Below, piece after piece: positions 33,903-42,361 of a stretch of 64,000 bases of DNA. The stretch is taken from positions 935,567 through 999,566 of the forward strand of contig DDIN01000008.1 of the NCBI GenBank assembly GCA_002338565.1, read 5' to 3'. The stretch is from Hyphomonadaceae bacterium UBA1849 (GTDB taxonomy: Bacteria > Pseudomonadota > Alphaproteobacteria > Caulobacterales > Hyphomonadaceae). Below the pieces are notes generated by a model. That model was not told the DNA's origin, made no database searches, and saw only the letters and a program-made list of their open reading frames with translations. Position numbers and translations under genes: made by a program. Numbering within the stretch: position 1 is the stretch's first letter; each line of letters starts with the position of its first letter.

Positions 33903-35165
33903 ATGATGACACCCTTCAAAAGCACGACAGCAGGCCTTGTGTCTGTACTCGCCCTCGCGGCTTGCCAGACAGCGACAAGCCAGGAACCAGCCGCAGAGCC
34001 AGATTTCATGGAACAGCATCAGGGACTGATTATCCTTGATACCCACCTTGATACGCCTGCTAACCTCGTCCAGCCGGGCTTTGATATCATGGAGCGCCAT
34101 GATGCGGCGCTGGATTACTCTCAGGTAGACTGGCCGCGTATGGAAGAAGGCGGGCTCGACGGTGGCTGGTGGGTGCTCTACACGCCGCAAGGCCCGCTGG
34201 ATGAGCGCTCTTACCAGCTGACGCGCGATGTCGCGATTATGCGCGCCGTTGCCGTACGTGAAATGGTTGCGGCAAACCCTGACGAATTCGAGATGGCTGA
34301 CACAGCCGCAGACGCGCGACGCATTGCCAATGAAGGCAAGAAAGTCGTGATGATGAGCATTGAGAACAGCTATCCGCTGGGCACAGACGTCTCCCTGCTT
34401 GAGACATTCTATAATCTCGGCGTTCGCATGGTTGGTCCGGTTCACTTCCGGAACAACCAGTTTGCCGATTCCGGCACAGACATCCAGCAGGCCTATGGCG
34501 GGCTTTCTCCACTGGGTGAAGAGCTCGTCCGCGAAGCCAACCGTCTCGGCATGGTGCTCGACGGGTCCCACGCCGCTGATGACGTGTTTGATGACCTGAT
34601 CGAGCTGTCCGGCGCGCCAATTATCCTGTCGCACTCCGGCACCAGCGCGATCTATATGCACCCGCGCAACATTGATGATGAGCGACTTCGCACGCTGGCA
34701 GAACATGGCGGTGTTATTCAGATCAACGCGCTTGGCAGCTATCTGAAACAATTCCCTGAAAATCCGGAACGTGATGCAGCCATGCGTGCCATGCGCGCCG
34801 AGTTCTCAACCTCTCCTGCAGACATGACGGAAGAGGAATATGAAGTTTACATCGCGCGTCGGAACGAGGTCGACGCCCAGTTCCCGCCAGAGCGCGCGGA
34901 CTTTGAAGACTTCATGGAGCAGCTCCTCCACGCGCTTCGCGTCATCGGGCCTGAACATGTCGGCATTGGCCCGGACTGGGATGGCGGCGGCGGCGTGATT
35001 GGCCTGGAAGATGTCTCTGATTATCCGGCCATCACGCAACGCCTTCTGGACGAAGGCTATAGCTGGGAAAATATCGGAAATATTATGGGCGGCAACTCGC
35101 TTCGCGTTCTGGAAGCTGCTGAAGCGCATGCGGCCGAACTGGCGGCCGCAGCGACAACCGAATAA
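33903..35165 (+). CDS. Lipoprotein dipeptidase, M19 membrane-dipeptidase family
   Basis: A zinc dipeptidase of about 420 residues. Metal and active-site patterns: ILDTHLDTP (His/Asp ligands) near residue 48, the MMSIENSYPLG glutamate, GPVHFRNNQFADSG, SHSGTSAIYMHPRN, and GIGPDWDGGGG near the end. An N-terminal lipobox (ALAAC, Cys near residue 18) predicts lipid anchoring after export. GGAGG lies upstream; starts at 33894, 33903 and 33906 are in frame and 33903 has the best spacing. Divergent from the TonB receptor. Confidence 0.88.
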   Translation: MMTPFKSTTAGLVSVLALAACQTATSQEPAAEPDFMEQHQGLIILDTHLDTPANLVQPGFDIMERHDAALDYSQVDWPRMEEGGLDGGWWVLYTPQGPLDERSYQLTRDVAIMRAVAVREMVAANPDEFEMADTAADARRIANEGKKVVMMSIENSYPLGTDVSLLETFYNLGVRMVGPVHFRNNQFADSGTDIQQAYGGLSPLGEELVREANRLGMVLDGSHAADDVFDDLIELSGAPIILSHSGTSAIYMHPRNIDDERLRTLAEHGGVIQINALGSYLKQFPENPERDAAMRAMRAEFSTSPADMTEEEYEVYIARRNEVDAQFPPERADFEDFMEQLLHALRVIGPEHVGIGPDWDGGGGVIGLEDVSDYPAITQRLLDEGYSWENIGNIMGGNSLRVLEAAEAHAAELAAAATTE

Positions 35166-35168
35166 CGC

Positions 35169-35432
35169 CTAAGCGGCTTTCGTTTTCATACGTAATGCAT
35201 GAAGCCCTGTGTCGAATTCCTCGCGCAGGGCTTCATTTATCATGCGCTGAGCTTCAACGCGGCTCTTGCCAGCGAAGGCCTCAGACACAATTTCCACATA
35301 GAAATGGGATTCGCCCTCATCCCCTGCGCCGGCATGACCAGCATGCGTATGGGATTCATCGACCACCTTCAGATCAGAAGGGTTAAAATCGGCACGAAGG
35401 CGCACCTCTATTCGATTTTGTCTGCTTGTCAA
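35169..35432 (-). CDS. BolA-family protein
   Basis: An 87-residue BolA/YrbA-type protein, partner of monothiol glutaredoxins in iron-sulphur handling. The N-terminus (NRIEVRLRADFNPSDLKVVDESHTHAGH) keeps the conserved His, and ESHFYVEIVSEAFAGKSRVEAQRMINEAL is the helix-turn-helix-like core (residues quoted in part overlap the fold). The divergent J-domain gene starts 38 bases away, an order shared with many alphaproteobacteria, where cobS and cobT follow. Confidence 0.92.
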   Translation of the reverse strand: MTSRQNRIEVRLRADFNPSDLKVVDESHTHAGHAGAGDEGESHFYVEIVSEAFAGKSRVEAQRMINEALREEFDTGLHALRMKTKAA

Positions 35433-35470
35433 TTCTTGCCTCTTTTCGCGTATCGGAGCATTATCGCTTT

Positions 35471-36100
35471 ATGACATCTGCGTATGAATACCGCCCAAAG
35501 TTCAAAGACATCTCTATCGGCGCTTCCAAGAAACGTCGAGGAAAGTCTGGTACTGCTGAATCCGAGCCGGAAACAGAAGCTGTTACCTGCGAACATAAGG
35601 GCTGCGATGCAGCCGGCGATTTCAAATCGCCCAAGCATGGCGGTGGCCACCATAATTTCTGTCAGCGTCACGCGGCAGAATATAATAAAAAGTGGAACTT
35701 CTTTGACGGCATGACCGAGTCGCAAGCAAAAGCCTTCTCGGAGAAGGCTGCCTACGGTCACCGTAAAACGTGGAAATTCGGCACTGGCCCGAATGGTGCG
35801 CAAACTAAGCTGCGTTCCGGTGACCCGCGCATGTGGGCGGCCAGCCATGGCGTTGATGAAAACGCGCTGAAGGCCTCTCGCAAGCAGACAGGCCGCACGC
35901 GCCTTCAGGTCCGCGCACTTGCAGATCTCGATCTGCCGGAAACAGCAGGTCCGACGGAAATCCGCGAGCGCTATTCCGAATATGTCAAAAAATTCCACCC
36001 GGATGCCAATGGCGGCGACCGCTCGTCCGAGCATAAGCTTGCACGCGTGATCAAAGCCTTCAAAACCCTGAAAGCTGCTGGCCTGACTGGCAGCGACTAA
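35471..36100 (+). CDS. J-domain protein (DnaJ-like) next to cobS
   Basis: A 209-residue protein with a C-terminal J domain (about 150-205) that contains HPD (KKFHPDANGGDRSSEH), the motif that stimulates DnaK. The middle has a Cys/His cluster that could bind zinc (CEHKGCDAAGDF, HGGGHHNFCQRHAAEY). ATG 35471 agrees with family starts. DnaK-type co-chaperone activity is inferred. The position between bolA and cobS matches many alphaproteobacteria. Confidence 0.87.
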   Translation: MTSAYEYRPKFKDISIGASKKRRGKSGTAESEPETEAVTCEHKGCDAAGDFKSPKHGGGHHNFCQRHAAEYNKKWNFFDGMTESQAKAFSEKAAYGHRKTWKFGTGPNGAQTKLRSGDPRMWAASHGVDENALKASRKQTGRTRLQVRALADLDLPETAGPTEIRERYSEYVKKFHPDANGGDRSSEHKLARVIKAFKTLKAAGLTGSD

Positions 36101-36220
36101 GGGTTTTATCCCTTCCCGCATTCGTCTGGTGAGACATAGCGCCCATTTTCCTCGCTGAGGAATGGACTTTCCGACTTTGCGGGCTAGAACTGCTTTCAGA
36201 AAATCTGAGGAAACTGCTGC

Positions 36221-37204
36221 ATGTCTGTGATCACTGACGCTCCTGAACTGGAAACACTCACACCTGACCTGAAGGTCAGCGTGCGCGACGTGTTCGGCAT
36301 TGATTCAGACCTTGTGGTCGACGCCTTCTCCACCAAAACGGAGTATGTGCCGGAAGAGGACCCGAATTACCGGTTCGACCCGCAAACCACGATGGCGATC
36401 CTTGCTGGCTTCCAGCACAATCGCCGCGTCATGGTTCAGGGCTATCACGGTACGGGTAAATCCACGCACATTGAGCAGGTTGCTGCGCGCCTGAACTGGC
36501 CGCTTATCCGCGTGAACCTCGACAGCCACGTTTCCCGTATCGACCTTGTCGGTAAGGACGCAATCGTTCTGAAAGACGGACAGCAGGTCACTGAATTCCG
36601 CGAAGGCATTCTGCCATGGGCGCTTCAACGCCCTGTCGCAATCGTGTTCGACGAGTATGATGCAGGCCGTCCGGACGTTATGTTCGTTATCCAGCGTATT
36701 CTTGAGGCTTCAGGCCGACTGACACTGCTCGACCAGAACCGCGTCATCGCGCCGAACCCGTTCTTCCGCCTGTTTGCGACGACGAACACAGTGGGCCTTG
36801 GCGACACCACCGGCCTTTATCACGGCACACAACAGCTCAACCAGGGTCAGATGGACCGCTGGTCTATCGTGACCACGCTCAATTATCTTGATCACGACGC
36901 TGAAGTTGAGATTGTCAGCTCCAAACTGCCAAACTTCAGCAAGGAAGACCTCGACAAGATGGTTCGCCTTGCAGACCTCACACGTAACGCCTTCATGAAT
37001 GGTGATCTGTCGACCGTCATGAGCCCGCGTACTGTGATCACATGGGCTGAAAACGCTGAAATCTTTGGCGATATCGGTCAGGCCTTCCGCGTGAGCTTCC
37101 TAAATAAGTGTGACGAGCTTGAGCGCCCGACTGTCGCTGAATTCTATCAGCGCTGCTTTGATCAGGAACTGCCGGAAAGCGCAGTCATGATTCAGGTCGC
37201 TTAG
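36221..37204 (+). CDS. cobS: Aerobic cobaltochelatase subunit CobS (AAA+)
   Basis: The AAA+ ATPase of the CobNST cobalt chelatase, inserting Co into hydrogenobyrinate a,c-diamide in the aerobic B12 pathway. Walker A is GYHGTGKST near residue 77, Walker B IVFDEYDAGRPD, with the sensor region LFATTNTVGLGDTTG and a C-terminal lid. The length of 327 is standard. cobT, which usually follows directly, is here 2.1 kb downstream. CobN is not in the window, so it is unknown whether the complex is complete. Confidence 0.93.
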   Translation: MSVITDAPELETLTPDLKVSVRDVFGIDSDLVVDAFSTKTEYVPEEDPNYRFDPQTTMAILAGFQHNRRVMVQGYHGTGKSTHIEQVAARLNWPLIRVNLDSHVSRIDLVGKDAIVLKDGQQVTEFREGILPWALQRPVAIVFDEYDAGRPDVMFVIQRILEASGRLTLLDQNRVIAPNPFFRLFATTNTVGLGDTTGLYHGTQQLNQGQMDRWSIVTTLNYLDHDAEVEIVSSKLPNFSKEDLDKMVRLADLTRNAFMNGDLSTVMSPRTVITWAENAEIFGDIGQAFRVSFLNKCDELERPTVAEFYQRCFDQELPESAVMIQVA

Positions 37205-37336
37205 GCCGATCTATCAGAAGAACCATAATTCCAGCGTACCGGCGAATAAAAAAACCTCGCCGGGCGACGCTACGTCACGGATTGTCGCTCTAAAATCTGC
37301 GTGTTTCACTTCCTGAAAATATATGGGAGGCACGCT

Positions 37337-38161
37337 ATGAGTGATGCAGGAAAAGAACCGCAGACGCTATTTTCAGTCGATGATGCAGGCATTGCGACGC
37401 TCACGCTGAACAACCCGAAAACGCTAAACGCCCTCAGCCCTCAAATGCTGGAAGAGCTGAACGCGCATCTGAATGATGCGGCGCTCAACCCGGATATTCG
37501 CGTACTGATCCTCACCGGTGCAGGCAGAGGCTTTTGTTCTGGCGCAGACCTGTCACCAAAACCGGGGGCGCGCACGCCCGCAACACCTGCCGAGCGCGGC
37601 GAGTTTACCCGTCAGAATATGCATAATGGCTTCAATCTTGTCGCCAAGCGCCTGATGAACCTGCCCTTCCCGACCGTAGCCCGCGTGAATGGCGTGGCTG
37701 CAGGTGCAGGCTATGGCCTCGCGCTGGCAGCAGACCTCACCATTGCAGCAGAAAGCGCCAAATTCATTCTCGTCTTCACCAACCAGCTGGGGCTCGTGCC
37801 GGATGTTGGCGCAAGCTGGCACGCCCCGCGCGCTATGGGCCGGGCTAAAGCCATGGCTGCGGCCTTTTTCGGCGACAAGATGAGCGCCCAAGATGCCGAG
37901 AAAGAAGGCCTCATCTGGAAATGCGTTGCAGATGATGCGCTCGATACGGAGGTCTCGGCCGTCGCCACCCGTCTCGCGAACGGGCCGACCAAAGCCTATC
38001 CTGAAGTACGTCGCCTGTTTGACGCGGCCTCCACGCAGGACATTCACGCCCAGCTCGACATGGAAGCTGAAGTCCAGCCAAAGCTTGCTGCGACTGAAGA
38101 CTATGTCGAAGGCATTCGCGCCTTCCTTGAAAAGCGCAAACCGGAATTCAAAGGCCGCTAA
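37337..38161 (+). CDS. Enoyl-CoA hydratase/isomerase family protein
   Basis: A 274-residue crotonase-fold protein. Oxyanion-hole segments: RGFCSGADL near residue 70 and GVAAGAGYGLALAADLTIA near 115. The PDVGASWHAP segment resembles PaaG-type isomerases, where an Asp rather than two Glu residues acts, so ring-opening isomerase or hydratase chemistry are both possible. ATG 37337 follows GGGAGG. It lies between cobS and cobT and converges with an acyltransferase gene. Confidence 0.87.
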   Translation: MSDAGKEPQTLFSVDDAGIATLTLNNPKTLNALSPQMLEELNAHLNDAALNPDIRVLILTGAGRGFCSGADLSPKPGARTPATPAERGEFTRQNMHNGFNLVAKRLMNLPFPTVARVNGVAAGAGYGLALAADLTIAAESAKFILVFTNQLGLVPDVGASWHAPRAMGRAKAMAAAFFGDKMSAQDAEKEGLIWKCVADDALDTEVSAVATRLANGPTKAYPEVRRLFDAASTQDIHAQLDMEAEVQPKLAATEDYVEGIRAFLEKRKPEFKGR

Positions 38162-39213
38162 CCGACCACCTGCTCATCCTCTTTGGACTTTCTGAGATAC
38201 CAGTTCCCCTTATGCAGGAAGGGCTTCTCAACAAAGTTCCAGAGAAGGATTGCAGCAATCATCGTCCCAATGGTGGAGACAACATAGCCAAGCGCCATGG
38301 ATGTCTGAAACACGCCCAAAGCAATAACCGTCTGCGTGACAGGGAAGTGCGCGCCATACATGCCGTACGAAAAGTCGCCGAAGCGGGCTGCGTTAAGCTC
38401 AGGTCCCGGTGACAAGGCAATCGCAGCAATCAGGCATGCCAGCGTCAGCGCGCGGATCGGCTCGAGCGCGGGCAGATAGGATGCGGCCAAGCCAACAACG
38501 CCAATGAGCGCAACGATTGCCCAGCGTTTGCGCGCAATATCTCTGAACTCCCAGAGCAGCATACCGGCAACGAAATAGCTCATCTGCCCAGGAAGCTGAC
38601 GGCTCAGCTGGACAATAATGCCAGATCCATTCGCCATGCCGTATTGTTCCAGCCCGATCCGCCAGATTTCAGAGGCGATGTAGATCAGACCGAGCAGAAC
38701 AAACCTGAACTTTCCGAGACGGTTCAGCATCCAGACGAGGATCGGCAATACCATGTAGAACATGACCTCGATCTTCACTGTCCAGAGCGCGCCATTTACG
38801 GCCGTAAAACGCTGGCCTTCAAACACGCCCGGCAGGTCCGGCTGCAGGAAATTCAGGAAGACGAGATTGTAGCCGATATATTTCGCCGTCGTCGCAAGGT
38901 CTTCACGTGCCTCTGGCACCAGAATGAGCGCGGCAATCGCGCAGGTCATCACGATCACAAAATACGCCGGATAAAGACGCCGTGTGCGTTTGGCAGCGTA
39001 GCTGGCGACAGACGAGCTACGCTCCAACGACCCCAGAACCAGCGCGCCGGAAATCACGAAGAAGCCCTGAATCGCGACGCGGCCAAGCGTCTCAAGGAAG
39101 AAATACTCCATCTCTGGCGAGATGCCGAAGCCGGGCAGAACGATCGCATGGCAGCCGAAAACAATCGCAGCAAAAACAAACCTTAAAAGGTCATATCGAT
39201 TGGTCTGACGCAC
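38158..39213 (-). CDS. Acyltransferase 3 family membrane protein (OafA/YrhL-like)
   Basis: A 351-residue inner-membrane O-acyltransferase with about ten membrane helices. The family motifs are RYDLLRFVFAAIVFGCHA near the N-terminus and VIMTCAIAALILVP-type helices; the conserved R-x-x-R stretch near RTRRLYPAYFV fits. Such enzymes acetylate surface or membrane glycans; the acceptor is unknown. GTG start at 39213 with GGGGGAAC upstream. Its stop overlaps the enoyl-CoA hydratase stop by four bases. Confidence 0.87.
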   Translation of the reverse strand: MRQTNRYDLLRFVFAAIVFGCHAIVLPGFGISPEMEYFFLETLGRVAIQGFFVISGALVLGSLERSSSVASYAAKRTRRLYPAYFVIVMTCAIAALILVPEAREDLATTAKYIGYNLVFLNFLQPDLPGVFEGQRFTAVNGALWTVKIEVMFYMVLPILVWMLNRLGKFRFVLLGLIYIASEIWRIGLEQYGMANGSGIIVQLSRQLPGQMSYFVAGMLLWEFRDIARKRWAIVALIGVVGLAASYLPALEPIRALTLACLIAAIALSPGPELNAARFGDFSYGMYGAHFPVTQTVIALGVFQTSMALGYVVSTIGTMIAAILLWNFVEKPFLHKGNWYLRKSKEDEQVVG

Positions 39214-39342
39214 TGTGTTCCCCCAAAAAAGCCGCAGCTGATTCCTGCCTTACGCTTCAATTCACTATAAAACGTGGAATCTGGCCAGCACGGCGTTCAA
39301 TCAAAGCTTCGCAAGCCGGACCAAGGGGTCTATATCTCCCCT

Positions 39343-41283
39343 ATGGCACGCGATAAAATCAAACCGGACGAGCTCTTCAAAGAAGCGCTGGGCATCACCA
39401 CTAAGGCGATGAGCGCGACTGATGAAGTCGAGGTGAACTTCACGCCTGATGGCACGTCGACAAGCGGTAAGAAAATCCTGATCAAGACGCCCCCGCGATC
39501 CATTGATCCGGAAGTTGCCGCACGTATTCGCGGTGAAGCCGACGCCGAAGCGCTGCGCCTCGCGCACCATGATGAAGACGCGCATATGCGCAATGCGCCG
39601 AAAACCACTGAAGCGCGCTCCCTCTTCGAGGCGGCAGAGCGTGCGCGTGTGGAATCGATTGGCGCAGCCCATATGGCAGGCGTTGCCCGAAATCTTGATG
39701 CCAAGCTCGTCGATCGCTGCGAACGCGCCGGTTATACACGCCTCACCAGCCGTGAAATGGCACCTATGTCTGATGCGGTTGAGTTTCTGCTCCGCGAAAA
39801 GCTGACGGGCCGTGAGCTTCCGCCAAATGCCAAAGCGATTGCTGACCTTTACCGCGCGGATGTCGAATCCGTCGCAGGAAGCAATTTCGAAGCACTGACC
39901 GATGCCCTCGGCGATCAGGATGCGTTTGCGAAAATCGTCAAACAAATGATCCGCGATCTCACCGCGGCAGACATGACGGACGGCGAAGAATTCGACTCTG
40001 AAGACGAAGAGAGCACCGAAGAAGAAGACTCCACCACTCAACAGGGTGAGGATGACGGTGATCAGTCTGAAGAGAGCATGGGCACGTCTATGGAATCTGT
40101 GGATTCCACAGAAGCCGATATGGATTCTGAAGAAGACGCCAATGTCACGCTGGAATCCGAAGTTGATGCCGAATCCGGTGACGAGCCGGAAGACGTAGAC
40201 GATGGCACCCAGCCAATGCGTCCGAACTTCCAGCAATCAGACGGCCGCGATGAGGCCCGCTATAAGGTCTTCACGACCGAGCATGACGAGACCGTTCACG
40301 CTGACACGCTGTGTGATCCGGAAGAGCTGACTCGTCTGCGGGCTTATCTCGATCAGCAGCTTTCCGGCCTTCAGGGCGCGGTATCTCGCCTCGCAAACAA
40401 GCTTCAGCGCCGCCTGATGGCGCAGCAGAACCGCAGCTGGACGTTCGATCTGGAAGAAGGCGTGCTGGATACGGCCCGCCTCACCCGCGTGATCACCGAC
40501 CCGACATCGCCTTTGTCTTTCAAACAGGAAGACGATTCCAATTTCCGCGACACCGTGGTGACGCTGTTGATGGATAATTCAGGCTCCATGCGCGGTCGCC
40601 CGATCATGGTTGCCGCGCTTTGCGCCGACATCCTTGCCCGCACGCTGGAACGCTGCGGCGTGAAAGTCGAAATTCTTGGCTTCACGACACGTGCATGGAA
40701 AGGCGGCCTCTCCCGCGAGGACTGGGTGAACGCTGGCAAACCACCGGGCCCGGGTCGTCTCAATGATCTACGCCACATCGTCTATAAGGCTGCTGACGTG
40801 CCGCTTCGCCGTGCACGACGCAATCTTGGCCTGATGATGCGCGAAGGCCTGCTGAAAGAGAATATCGACGGCGAGGCGCTGATCTGGGCGCATGAACGTC
40901 TGCTCGGTCGTCCGGAACAACGCCGTATCATGATGGTGATCTCGGACGGTGCGCCCGTGGATGATTCCACGCTTTCAGTGAATGTCGGCAATTATCTTGA
41001 GCGCCATCTGCGTGAAGTGATCGACCACATTGAAAACAAGTCTGACGTTGAACTGATCGCCATCGGTATCGGACACGATGTGACCCGCTATTATAAGCGC
41101 GCTGTGACCATCGTAGATGCGGAACAGCTTGGCGGCGCCATGACAGAGCAGCTTGCCTCACTCTTCGATGAAGATGGTGGCCGCGCCAATCAGGATCAGG
41201 CGCCGAAGGCACCTAAGAACAAGCCTGGAACCGGTCTTCGCTCGGCAGATTTGCGTGAGGTTTCCCGTAGTGCGCGCGGCTAA
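39343..41283 (+). CDS. cobT: Aerobic cobaltochelatase subunit CobT
   Basis: CobT is the third subunit of CobNST, with a von Willebrand A domain that pairs with the CobS ring. The 646-residue product has an N-terminal helical region (about 1-215), a very acidic Asp/Glu/Ser-rich linker (about 215-300) and the C-terminal VWA domain with MIDAS motif DNSGSM near residue 410 and ISDGAPVDDST. ATG 39343 follows AAGGGG at long spacing. It is separated from cobS by an enoyl-CoA hydratase gene and a reverse-strand acyltransferase gene. Confidence 0.93.
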   Translation: MARDKIKPDELFKEALGITTKAMSATDEVEVNFTPDGTSTSGKKILIKTPPRSIDPEVAARIRGEADAEALRLAHHDEDAHMRNAPKTTEARSLFEAAERARVESIGAAHMAGVARNLDAKLVDRCERAGYTRLTSREMAPMSDAVEFLLREKLTGRELPPNAKAIADLYRADVESVAGSNFEALTDALGDQDAFAKIVKQMIRDLTAADMTDGEEFDSEDEESTEEEDSTTQQGEDDGDQSEESMGTSMESVDSTEADMDSEEDANVTLESEVDAESGDEPEDVDDGTQPMRPNFQQSDGRDEARYKVFTTEHDETVHADTLCDPEELTRLRAYLDQQLSGLQGAVSRLANKLQRRLMAQQNRSWTFDLEEGVLDTARLTRVITDPTSPLSFKQEDDSNFRDTVVTLLMDNSGSMRGRPIMVAALCADILARTLERCGVKVEILGFTTRAWKGGLSREDWVNAGKPPGPGRLNDLRHIVYKAADVPLRRARRNLGLMMREGLLKENIDGEALIWAHERLLGRPEQRRIMMVISDGAPVDDSTLSVNVGNYLERHLREVIDHIENKSDVELIAIGIGHDVTRYYKRAVTIVDAEQLGGAMTEQLASLFDEDGGRANQDQAPKAPKNKPGTGLRSADLREVSRSARG

Positions 41284-42349
41284 CCGGCTTCTTATCTCTG
41301 GCGCAGCGATTATTGCTGCGGGCTGCGTATCGAGCGATACGCCGCAGCAACCTGATGCGCTCGGCCCACTCACGCTCATGAGCGATGTCAGCGCAGTTTC
41401 CTGCCCTGATGGTGTGCCTTTTGTACTGCCGGAACGGATCGGACTAACAGCGACGACGCATAGCTGGACCGATGATCCAGCCGAAGATGTGTCGAGCTAT
41501 TATGCGCCGCTCGCGCCTGTCGCCCTTTATGAGCTGCATAGCGATGATCCGCGCTTTGGCGGCCTTTCCGGCATGGACTTTCTGGATGACGACACGCTGA
41601 TCATTGTCAGTGATGACGGATCGCTCATCTGGATTGATGTGACCGGTGATACGCTCCAGCCCGCTGATCATGCCTATATGACCAGCCTTCGCGGCGCGGA
41701 CGGTCAGCCGCTGGACGGTAAAACCTACGCAGACTCTGAAGGCGTCGCCTGGAATGGCGAAACGCTCTTCATCAGCTTTGAGCGCGGCCACCGTGTGCTC
41801 GGCTATGATATTGAAGGCTGCGGCGCGAATGCGCGCGGCGCTCTGGTCACTGATTTCTGGTCAGGTGATTTTGGCGAGATCGGCACGGTCGACGAAAATC
41901 AGGGCATGGAAGCTCTGGCTATTCGAGATACGGGTGAGCTGGTCATTGGTGTTGAGGCCCGTCAGCTCGATGGCGCCCCGATTGGCGTCTTCAACAGCAA
42001 TGAAGGCAGCGTGTCCCAACGCCTTGCCGCGCCTGAACTCACGCTTCTGGTCGGCGCAGATTATGTGGGCGGAAACACGGACCGGCTCTATTCGCTTTTC
42101 CGGTCTTATGACCCGATCCGCGGCAACCGCATCGCGATTGGCGTGAGCACCGTCACAGAGGACGGCACCATCGGTGAGATGGAACGCCTCGCCATGATCG
42201 GCTCAGACGTCACGGTCGATAATTTCGAAGGTATTGCGGTTCAGCCGGTATCGCCGACAACGGACCGCATTGTCATTGTTTCAGATGACAATTTCTCGGC
42301 CCGCCAGAAAACGCTTCTAATGGTGCTGGATTACACCCACTCAGAATAG
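41270..42349 (+). CDS. Lipoprotein of the esterase-like / phytase-like beta-propeller family
   Basis: A 359-residue lipoprotein. GTG 41270 is chosen because GAGG lies 9 bases upstream and the protein then opens with a signal peptide and lipobox (IIAAGC). The gene overlaps the end of cobT by 14 bases. The mature chain has repeated strands of the 'esterase-like activity of phytase' type: SGMDFLDDDTLIIVSDDGSLIW, DSEGVAWNGETLFISFERGHRVL, NQGMEALAIRDTGELVIGVEAR and NFEGIAVQPVS. Activity is not established for the family. Confidence 0.8.
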   Translation: MRAANRLLISGAAIIAAGCVSSDTPQQPDALGPLTLMSDVSAVSCPDGVPFVLPERIGLTATTHSWTDDPAEDVSSYYAPLAPVALYELHSDDPRFGGLSGMDFLDDDTLIIVSDDGSLIWIDVTGDTLQPADHAYMTSLRGADGQPLDGKTYADSEGVAWNGETLFISFERGHRVLGYDIEGCGANARGALVTDFWSGDFGEIGTVDENQGMEALAIRDTGELVIGVEARQLDGAPIGVFNSNEGSVSQRLAAPELTLLVGADYVGGNTDRLYSLFRSYDPIRGNRIAIGVSTVTEDGTIGEMERLAMIGSDVTVDNFEGIAVQPVSPTTDRIVIVSDDNFSARQKTLLMVLDYTHSE

Positions 42350-42361
42350 CGCAGCAGCGGC

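Noticed and set aside
37205..37336. Hairpin after cobS near an A-run as a terminator
   Set aside because: The A-run precedes the stem on the plus strand and the complementary arms are too short and imperfect.
39301..40236. Phe/Ile-rich minus-strand frame opposite cobT
   Set aside because: It mirrors the acidic linker codons (GAA/GAC read as TTC/GTC); not a membrane protein.
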